NCBI GenBank assembly: GCA_012518155.1
Contig: JAAYTC010000343.1
Coordinates: 1 to 8,443 of the forward strand
Source: Bacteroidales bacterium
Lineage (GTDB): Bacteria; Bacteroidota; Bacteroidia; Bacteroidales; Dysgonomonadaceae
Direction: 5' to 3'
DNA: 8,443 bases
Part shown: positions 1 through 5,797 of the stretch, one piece after another
Numbering within the stretch: position 1 is the stretch's first letter
Layout of the letters: every line of letters starts with the position of its first letter
Position numbers and translations under genes: made by a program
The notes under the pieces: model-generated
Told to the model about the DNA's origin: nothing
What the model saw: the letters and a program-made list of their open reading frames with translations, nothing else
Database searches by the model: none

Positions 1-3
1 CTC

Positions 4-11
4 TATCTTTG
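4..11 (+). promoter_or_regulatory. Bacteroidota -7 promoter element (TAnnTTTG)
   Basis: TATCTTTG matches the Bacteroidota primary-sigma -7 consensus TAnnTTTG at every fixed position. Transcription would start some 5-10 bases downstream, at about 16-20, just where the first strand of riboswitch helix P1 begins (19). The fit between promoter and aptamer makes a chance match less likely. The partner -33 element (TTTG) would lie upstream of the window and cannot be checked. No equally good element is visible in the later gaps between genes, so this is probably the promoter of the whole operon. Confidence 0.75.
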
Positions 12-18
12 CCCTTGA

Positions 19-250
19 ATTTTGGTTTCGTCCGCTTCAAAGGCTTCGAAGCGAACGATGAAAAGGGAATCAGGTGTAAATCCTGAACAGACCCGCTGCT
101 GTAAGCTCCGCTTACGTGCTGAACAAATACCTCAATTGCCACTGGTACTCATGCCCCTTCTCCATCAAATGGAGACGTTCGCAACTGAACGACAGGGCCT
201 AACCGGGAAGGCGTTCAGACACGGGAGTAAGTCAGAAGACCTGCCAGAAT
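19..250 (+). promoter_or_regulatory. Cobalamin riboswitch aptamer
   Basis: This RNA element binds a cobalamin cofactor and turns down the downstream transport genes when it is plentiful. All conserved blocks occur in order: GGTTTCG (24-30), GGGAATCAGGTGTAAATCC (65-83) with TCAGG/CCTGA closing the P5-like hairpin, CCCGCTGCTGTAA (92-104), GCCACTGG (138-145), GGGAAGGCG (205-213), and the B12 box GTCAGAAGACCTGCC (231-245). Terminal helix P1 can form between 19-25 and 244-250 (one G-U pair). A hairpin at 28-58 pairs CGCTTC with GAAGCG. The GCCACTG/GGGAAGGC pair flanking a large side arm suggests the class I, adenosylcobalamin-type architecture. The identification is firm; the ligand class is inferred from motifs only. 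Confidence 0.96.
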
Positions 251-410
251 CGATGTATGTTTTATAGCTTTCGGGAAATAAAGCTGAGAAACAAGTCCGG
301 GTTCTTCTATTACAGACAACCGGTTCGCCATCAGGCAGCCCACTCGTCGGAAATTTCACCCCCTGTTTCACGCGTTCGTTTTTTCCCAAAAAGCCAATAT
401 TCAAGGCTTT
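251..410 (+). promoter_or_regulatory. Riboswitch expression platform / btuB leader
   Basis: This is 160 bases of untranslated leader between the aptamer and the btuB start codon. Three local hairpins can be drawn: AGCTTT/AAAGCT (266-271 with 280-285), CCGGGTT/AACCGG with one bulged G (297-303 with 318-323), and AAAGCC/GGCTTT (390-395 with 405-410). The last ends directly against the ATG at 411. A run of six T lies at 379-384, but no strong GC stem precedes it, so a classic intrinsic terminator is not evident. A start-proximal hairpin favours control of translation initiation. Which stems form with and without ligand cannot be decided by eye. No credible gene is present here. Confidence 0.6.
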
Positions 411-2651
411 ATGGTTTATTTTCGTTTCTTGCCTCTCCTCGCGGCCAGCCTCCTGCTAAGTGCCGCCGGAAGGATGTATGCCCTGTCCGCCCAAGACCCC
501 GTGGCGCAGGCTCTTTCTCAGCCCGTTGAAGATTCACGGGGAGCAGTCCGTCCCTTGCCCGTGGAAAATCCCGCGGAAACAGGTACTCCATCGATTGAAC
601 ACGGCACGGAAGAGAACCGTGTACAATCCTCCCAAAGCTCCACGGTGCCCGGCCATACACTACCTGTGGAGGATTCCACGGCGATGTCCTTCGACCTTGA
701 CGAGTTCGTGGTGTACGGGAGCCCCCTGATGAGGGAAGTGATCCCCGTGCAAAAATTGTCCGGTGAACAGCTCAAAAACCTGAGTTCCTTTTCAGTGGCC
801 GACGCGATCCGCTATTTCTCGGGCGTGCAGCTCAAAGATTACGGCGGTGTGGGAGGACTCAAAACGGTAAACGTGCGAAGCATGGGCACGCACCACGTGG
901 GCGTGTTCTACGACGGCATCCAGCTGGGCAACGCGCAGAATGGACAAATCGATTTGGGCAAGTTCTCGTTGGAAAACATCGAGGAGGTATCGCTCTACAA
1001 CGGGCAAAAAAGCAACATCTTCCAGCCGGGAAAAGATTTCGGCTCATCCGCCACCATTTACCTGCGCTCCCGTACTCCTCGTTTCGATGATGGCAAACGA
1101 TATAACCTTAGAGCCAGTGTCAAAGGCGGTTCCTTCGACCTGATCAACCCTTCCCTATTATACGAACAGAAAATCAACGACAACCTGAGCGCTTCGATCA
1201 ACGGGGAGTATATTCACTCCTCCGGAAAATACAGGTACCGCTATAAACGAGTCTTCCCAAATACCAACGAGGTGATGTACGACACCACGGCTGTCCGGGA
1301 GAACGGCGATATCCACTCTACCCGGTTGGAGGGAGGCTTGTTCGGAACCCTTCCAAAAGGACACTGGAGATTAAAATCCTATTTCTACGACTCGGAACGG
1401 GGCATCCCCGGGGCGGTCGTGAACAACAAGTGGAAGAACTCCCAACGGCAATGGGACCGGAGCTTCTTCACGCAAGGCGTTTATCAGCAGAGCATCTCTC
1501 TCAAATACGATCTGCTGGTCAACGCCAAGTACGCGTACGATCACATGCGCTACCTGAATCCCGATACCACCCTGATGCTGATAGACAACACGTTTAAACA
1601 GGAGGAGTTCTACGTCTCCGCGGCCAACCGGTATGCCATCACTTCCAAGTGGGACGCTGTGCTCTCGGCCGACCTGCAATACAACACGCTGACCTCCGAC
1701 CTGGCCGGGTTTGTTTACCCGAAGCGGCTCACCTCGTTGGTCGCCTTGGCCAGCGCGGCCGACCTGGGCAAGGTGAAGATGCAGGGAAGCATGCTGGCCA
1801 CCTTCGTACGGGAACGGATCAACTCGGGCAATGCCGCGGCGGACGATTCGGTGCGAGCCGCCCCCAACAAAACGGAATTCACCCCGGCATTTTTCCTATC
1901 CTACAAACCATTCAACGATCATACATTCAATATCCGCGCTTTCTACAAGCATATCTTCCGGATGCCCACGTTCAACGATCTCTATTATACCGATATCGGG
2001 AATATTAATTTGAAGCCCGAGTATACGCGCCAGTACAACCTGGGGTTTCAATACGATAAAGATTATTCCAACGGGCCGGTGAGGCAATGGCACCTGCAGG
2101 CCGACGCCTATTACAACGAGGTGACCGACAAGATCGTGGCGGTGCCCAAAGGGAGCGGGCAATACCGTTGGATGATGATGAACCTGGGGTACGTGGAGAT
2201 CCGGGGGATCGATATGGCGGCATCGATGCTTTCGGAACCGGTGAAGGACCTGTTGCTCAATGTAAGAGTGACCTACACCTATCAAAAAGCGCAAGACTTC
2301 ACGCCGCGGAAAAGTGAGATACTGCAACGAACCACCTGGGGCGGACAGATACCTTATATCCCCTGGCACAGCGGCTCGGTAATCGCGGGCATCGAATACA
2401 AAAGCTGGCAACTCAATTACAGCTTTATCTACGTGGGGGAACGCTACCATTCGTCCGCCAATATCCCCGCGGAGCACGAACAACCGTGGTACACCAACGA
2501 TATGACCCTCGTGAAAAAATTGAAGTGCAAATTGGTGGATTTTCGCCTGAGCCTGGAGATCAACAATATTTTCAGTCAGGATTACGAGGTGGTGCTTAAC
2601 TACCCGATGCCCCAACGCAATTACAAACTAGCCTTAACGGTTGAGATATGA
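411..2651 (+). CDS. btuB: BtuB-type TonB-dependent cobalamin receptor
   Basis: Outer-membrane beta-barrel transporter of 746 residues, predicted to import cobalamin using energy from TonB-ExbB-ExbD. A cleavable signal peptide (about residues 1-28, hydrophobic FLPLLAASLLLSAAG) is followed by an unusual Pro/Ser/Glu-rich linker (about 29-92) and a TonB-box-like DLDEFVVYG (95-103). The plug domain spans about 108-222, with the typical VADAIRYFSGVQLKDYGGVGG and VNVRSMGTHHVGVFYDGIQLG stretches. The rest forms the barrel, including the family-typical FRMPTFNDLYY and LKPEYTRQYNLGF. The C-terminus YKLALTVEI looks like a final beta strand but ends in Ile rather than the usual aromatic residue. The start at 411 gives a good signal peptide, and no better upstream start is seen. 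B12 as substrate rests on the cobalamin riboswitch and the adjacent BtuG; the protein alone could be assigned only as a TonB receptor. Confidence 0.93.
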   Translation: MVYFRFLPLLAASLLLSAAGRMYALSAQDPVAQALSQPVEDSRGAVRPLPVENPAETGTPSIEHGTEENRVQSSQSSTVPGHTLPVEDSTAMSFDLDEFVVYGSPLMREVIPVQKLSGEQLKNLSSFSVADAIRYFSGVQLKDYGGVGGLKTVNVRSMGTHHVGVFYDGIQLGNAQNGQIDLGKFSLENIEEVSLYNGQKSNIFQPGKDFGSSATIYLRSRTPRFDDGKRYNLRASVKGGSFDLINPSLLYEQKINDNLSASINGEYIHSSGKYRYRYKRVFPNTNEVMYDTTAVRENGDIHSTRLEGGLFGTLPKGHWRLKSYFYDSERGIPGAVVNNKWKNSQRQWDRSFFTQGVYQQSISLKYDLLVNAKYAYDHMRYLNPDTTLMLIDNTFKQEEFYVSAANRYAITSKWDAVLSADLQYNTLTSDLAGFVYPKRLTSLVALASAADLGKVKMQGSMLATFVRERINSGNAAADDSVRAAPNKTEFTPAFFLSYKPFNDHTFNIRAFYKHIFRMPTFNDLYYTDIGNINLKPEYTRQYNLGFQYDKDYSNGPVRQWHLQADAYYNEVTDKIVAVPKGSGQYRWMMMNLGYVEIRGIDMAASMLSEPVKDLLLNVRVTYTYQKAQDFTPRKSEILQRTTWGGQIPYIPWHSGSVIAGIEYKSWQLNYSFIYVGERYHSSANIPAEHEQPWYTNDMTLVKKLKCKLVDFRLSLEINNIFSQDYEVVLNYPMPQRNYKLALTVEI

Positions 2652-2717
2652 ACGGGAACCCCACGAAACATTTATAAAGCTATTTTTTAGTGGTTTACGA
2701 TGCAATAATTAAATATT

Positions 2718-3893
2718 ATGAAGATTAAAATAGATAGAAAATTCTTTTTGATACTCTCCCTCATCGCTTTATTGACGTCGATAACCGGGTGCCGGGGCGA
2801 CGTGGAGATGATCCTGTCGGAAGATATCGTCACCGGTAACCCCGAGATCATAAAGGGATACAAAGGATTTTACCTGCTCAACGAGGGGAACATGGGCACC
2901 AACAAGGCGACCCTCGATTATTACGACTTTTCGACCGGGGTCTATACCCGCAACATCTACGCCGAACGCAACCCGCTCGTGCCCAAAGAGATGGGCGACG
3001 TGGGCAACGACATCGGCATATATAACGACAAGCTGTGGGCGGTTATCAACGTCTCCAACAAAATAGAGGTGATGGATGCCGAAACGGCGGTACGCGTCGG
3101 GCAGATCGAAATTCCCAATTGCCGGTTTATCAAATTCCATCAAGGATACGCCTATGTCACCTCTTACGCGGGACCGGTCGTCATTGATCCCGACTATGAA
3201 CAACTGGGATTCGTGGCAAAGATCAATACCGTCACGTTGGAGGTGGTCGACCGATGCTTGGTGGGCTTTCAGCCCGATGAACTCGAGATCGTGGACAACA
3301 AGATATACGTGGCCAACTCGGGCGGTTACATGGGCGCGGGCGACACGGAAGGCTACGAGCGCACCGTCTCGGTGATCGATATCGCCACCTTCAAAGAAGA
3401 AAAACGGATCGATGTGGCGTACAACCTGGAACGGATCAAGGCTGATAGCCGGGGCGACCTCTGGGTGAGTTCACGCGGCGACTACAAGGGATTACCCGCC
3501 CGCCTGTTCTTCCTCGATCGGGAGAAAGGGATCGTCACCGACACCATCCCCATTGCTGCCTCCAACTACTGGATCGACGACGACCTGCTGTACGTCTATG
3601 GCACCGAATTCAGTTACATCACCAACAGCTGGGATATCTCCTACTCTATCGTGGAGACCCGCGCACGTGAGATCATCGATCGAAAAATCATTACCGACGG
3701 CACCGACGAAGAAATCGAAAAGCCCTACGGCATCATGGTGCATCCCGAGACCAAAGATGTTTTTATCACAGACGCGGGGAACTACGTGACGCCCGGCGTA
3801 TTGTACTGCTTCGACAAGGAGGGCAAAAAGAAATGGAGCGTGGTCACCGGCAATATCCCGGGGCACTTTGCGTTGCTGCCGATATATGATTGA
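2718..3893 (+). CDS. btuG: BtuG-type cobalamin-binding surface lipoprotein (beta-propeller)
   Basis: This 391-residue lipoprotein has a signal peptide with lipobox SITGC (lipidated Cys25) and a YncE/DUF5074-like beta-propeller from about residue 47 to the end. It closely resembles the Bacteroides BtuG family, whose members bind cobalamin extremely tightly on the cell surface and form a lid-like complex with BtuB. Recognisable stretches are GFYLLNEGNMGTNKATLDYY (50-69), GDVGNDIGIYNDKLWAVI (93-110), SYAGPV (149-154), QPDELEIVDNKIYVANSGGY (185-204) and the closing IPGHFALLP (380-388). It lies 66 bases after btuB, as expected for a receptor-lipoprotein pair. The start follows an A/T-rich stretch (AATAATTAAATATT), the usual Bacteroidota initiation context. 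The assignment is by remembered family resemblance and context; binding residues were not mapped. Confidence 0.9.
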   Translation: MKIKIDRKFFLILSLIALLTSITGCRGDVEMILSEDIVTGNPEIIKGYKGFYLLNEGNMGTNKATLDYYDFSTGVYTRNIYAERNPLVPKEMGDVGNDIGIYNDKLWAVINVSNKIEVMDAETAVRVGQIEIPNCRFIKFHQGYAYVTSYAGPVVIDPDYEQLGFVAKINTVTLEVVDRCLVGFQPDELEIVDNKIYVANSGGYMGAGDTEGYERTVSVIDIATFKEEKRIDVAYNLERIKADSRGDLWVSSRGDYKGLPARLFFLDREKGIVTDTIPIAASNYWIDDDLLYVYGTEFSYITNSWDISYSIVETRAREIIDRKIITDGTDEEIEKPYGIMVHPETKDVFITDAGNYVTPGVLYCFDKEGKKKWSVVTGNIPGHFALLPIYD

Positions 3894-3917
3894 TTTTCAG
3901 ACAAAAGAACCAAGATG

Positions 3918-3952
3918 GATGAGTAATGAGGAATGAAAAATTAAGAATTAAA
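3918..3952 (+). repeat. Degenerate 7-base tandem repeat before the PKD lipoprotein gene
   Basis: Thirty-five bases divide exactly into five 7-base units of pattern AATnAnn, running from GATGAGT through AATGAGG to AATTAAA and ending two bases before the ATG at 3955. The units drift from ATGA-type to ATTAA-type. Similar ATGAGTA/AATTAAG-rich stretches are common between genes in Bacteroidota. The array supplies the A-rich sequence favoured for translation initiation, and it also contains several short start-stop frames (see findings). The period is plain in the sequence; any function is inference. Confidence 0.7.
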
Positions 3953-3954
3953 AT

Positions 3955-5760
3955 ATGGGATCTATGAAACAGGTAAACAAAAAGTACACTGCAATCTATT
4001 TTTTAATGTTCCTCTTTCTATTGGCGGGCTGTTCGCCGGAAGAGGAGGTGGTTGTACCCGTGCCGGAAATCTCCGGTATCGAAAGCGAGTACACCGTGTT
4101 GCAAGGGGACGAATTGGAGTTTTCTCCGGTCGTCACTAACGGCGATGATGCATCGTATCGATGGACAGTGGATGGAAAAGAGGTGGCGAACACGTTATCC
4201 TATACCTTCAGTTCCGATCTGCCGGGTGAATACAAACTTGTTCTGGAAGCCTCTAACAAAGGCGGCACTGGCCGAAAAGAGGCGATCGTTACCGTCATAG
4301 ACAGGGGGGCTCCCCCGGCCGTTTCGGGTATCGAGGAGGAATACACGATAGATGCCGACGCCGATCTGCAGTTAAGCCCCACCGTCGTGAGCGATAATGA
4401 GGTCACCTACGCGTGGTTCATGGACGAAGAAGAGGTGGCGAACGGTACCGAATACACGTTTAACGCTTTGCGACCGGGGAGCTATGAGATTATCTTGATG
4501 GTCACTAACCTGGGAGGAACCACGGAGAAGAAAATTTCCATCAAGGTTAAAGCCGAAGTCATACGGGTCGAAACGGCTACACATACGCTCTTATCGCTTG
4601 AAACACCCGCCTATTTAGACGACGAGGCCGAGATTCAGTGGGTGGCAACATCTGCCTCTTCTGAACTATACCGGCTCTCCTATGCCGATACGTCAAGCCC
4701 GCTGTTCGTCGCCGCGAAAGAGGGGGAGTATCGCTTGAAAGTGACCGGCGGAGAAATCGAGGGTGAGGTAGTAGTGACCGTTGGCAAGCTTGAGCAAGAA
4801 GCCTCGCCCTATATTGCAGAGGTGTTCGACTTTCTGCCCGCGCCCGGACAATTCGTGAATCAATTGCCCCGCTATACCGTAGGGGATACGCGCGAGGACA
4901 TGGTACGAAAAGCCGGCGAGTATTTGATTGGAGAATACGCGTCCATGATAACCCTTGGCGGATGGGGCGGTTACGTGACCTTCGGGTTCGATCATACCAT
5001 CGTGAACGTGCCGGGTAGACGGGACTTCAGGATCCTGGGAAATGCTTTTGCTGCCGCGGCTAACCCGAGCCCCGACGCTCCCTTTGGGGGGAGTTGTGAA
5101 CCGGCAGTCATTATGGTGGCGTACGATAAGAACGGAAACGGTATGCCCGACGACGATGAGTGGTATGAAATAAAAGGGAGCGGTAACATTACCGCGGAGA
5201 ATGAACCGTGGTACCAGATGGCGGTCGATAACGGAAATGATACACGCACATTCCGGGATTTTGAGATGACGTACTATCGCCCTATTTCTGAAACAGCGGA
5301 AGAAGCGGGAGAACCGAATGATCCGGGCAGTTTCGCGACCATCAAAAATTATATCCGATGGACCAATAACCAGGGCGGAGAGGGATATAAAGTGAAAAAC
5401 GTGTATCATTCTCAGAGTTATTACCCCGCGTGGGTAACAGAGGATCAGCTCACTTACAAAGGGATTCGCTTGGCCGAGAACGGGATCGACGAAAGTGGGC
5501 AGGGAAACTATTTTGTCCTCTACGCCTTTCGGTATGGCTACGTGGATAATTATCCCAATAACCACAACAACTCCGGCATCGATATCGATTGGGCCATCGA
5601 CAAAGACGGCAACAAAGCCGATCTGCCCGGCATCGACTTCGTAAAGGTGTATAACGGCGTGGATCAAGAAAATGGATGGCTTGGCGAAGCGTCTACTGAA
5701 GTAAGCCGAGGCGAAGACCTCCACCTGCTGGGAATCAATATCGAGACAATAAACGAGTAA
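3955..5760 (+). CDS. Surface lipoprotein with two PKD repeats and an unassigned C-terminal domain
   Basis: This 601-residue lipoprotein has lipobox LLAGC (Cys26) followed by SPEEE, an acidic stretch like Bacteroidota surface-export signals. Two PKD/Ig-like repeats follow (about 38-115 and 122-199), then a third beta-rich segment (about 200-278). The C-terminal domain (about 283-597) resembles the functionally unassigned Bacteroidales 'cell surface protein' family. Its marks are LGGWGGYVTFGFDHTIVNVP (334-353), FRILGNAF (358-365), DKNGNGMPDDDEWYEI (391-406), YIRWTNNQGGEGY (466-478), DIDWAIDKDGN (543-553) and GIDFVKVYNGV (559-569). The DxNxNGxxDDDE segment looks like a calcium-binding loop. An alternative start at 3964 (Met4, MKQVNKK) would give an equally good signal peptide. 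Co-transcription behind a cobalamin riboswitch suggests a surface role in corrinoid capture or processing, perhaps with the PKD repeats as a stalk. No catalytic motif was recognised. Confidence 0.88.
   Translation: MGSMKQVNKKYTAIYFLMFLFLLAGCSPEEEVVVPVPEISGIESEYTVLQGDELEFSPVVTNGDDASYRWTVDGKEVANTLSYTFSSDLPGEYKLVLEASNKGGTGRKEAIVTVIDRGAPPAVSGIEEEYTIDADADLQLSPTVVSDNEVTYAWFMDEEEVANGTEYTFNALRPGSYEIILMVTNLGGTTEKKISIKVKAEVIRVETATHTLLSLETPAYLDDEAEIQWVATSASSELYRLSYADTSSPLFVAAKEGEYRLKVTGGEIEGEVVVTVGKLEQEASPYIAEVFDFLPAPGQFVNQLPRYTVGDTREDMVRKAGEYLIGEYASMITLGGWGGYVTFGFDHTIVNVPGRRDFRILGNAFAAAANPSPDAPFGGSCEPAVIMVAYDKNGNGMPDDDEWYEIKGSGNITAENEPWYQMAVDNGNDTRTFRDFEMTYYRPISETAEEAGEPNDPGSFATIKNYIRWTNNQGGEGYKVKNVYHSQSYYPAWVTEDQLTYKGIRLAENGIDESGQGNYFVLYAFRYGYVDNYPNNHNNSGIDIDWAIDKDGNKADLPGIDFVKVYNGVDQENGWLGEASTEVSRGEDLHLLGINIETINE
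4066..4551 (+). repeat. Tandem PKD-domain duplication within the lipoprotein gene
   Basis: Residues 38-115 and 122-199 of the encoded protein are homologous repeats with an 84-residue period. Both carry a GIExEYT start, a Y-x-W core (YRW / YAW), EVAN, YTF and PG(E/S)Y motifs, and a closing N-x-GGT. At the DNA level the copies have mostly diverged, but a 14-base segment AAGAGGTGGCGAAC is identical at 4178-4191 and 4430-4443, exactly 252 bases apart. This points to an old domain duplication, not a recent one. Confidence 0.8.
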
Positions 5761-5797
5761 CAGGAAATTATCAATCTATTAGAAAACTAAAAATAAA

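Noticed and set aside
22..267. Open frame of 81 codons over the 5' region
   Set aside because: It coincides with the cobalamin riboswitch aptamer; the conserved RNA blocks explain the sequence.
379..384. T-run in the leader as a possible intrinsic terminator
   Set aside because: No strong GC-rich stem directly precedes it; only weak pairings such as GAAA/TTTC can be drawn.
1896..2615. Open frame of 239 codons on the - strand inside btuB
   Set aside because: It lies wholly opposite the conserved barrel region of BtuB and shows no protein-like features of its own.
4693..5724. Long open frame on the - strand (343 codons) opposite the PKD lipoprotein gene
   Set aside because: The + strand frame here has a lipobox, domain repeats and family motifs. 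The reverse frame has no recognisable motif, promoter or initiation context, and arises from codon bias of the real gene.
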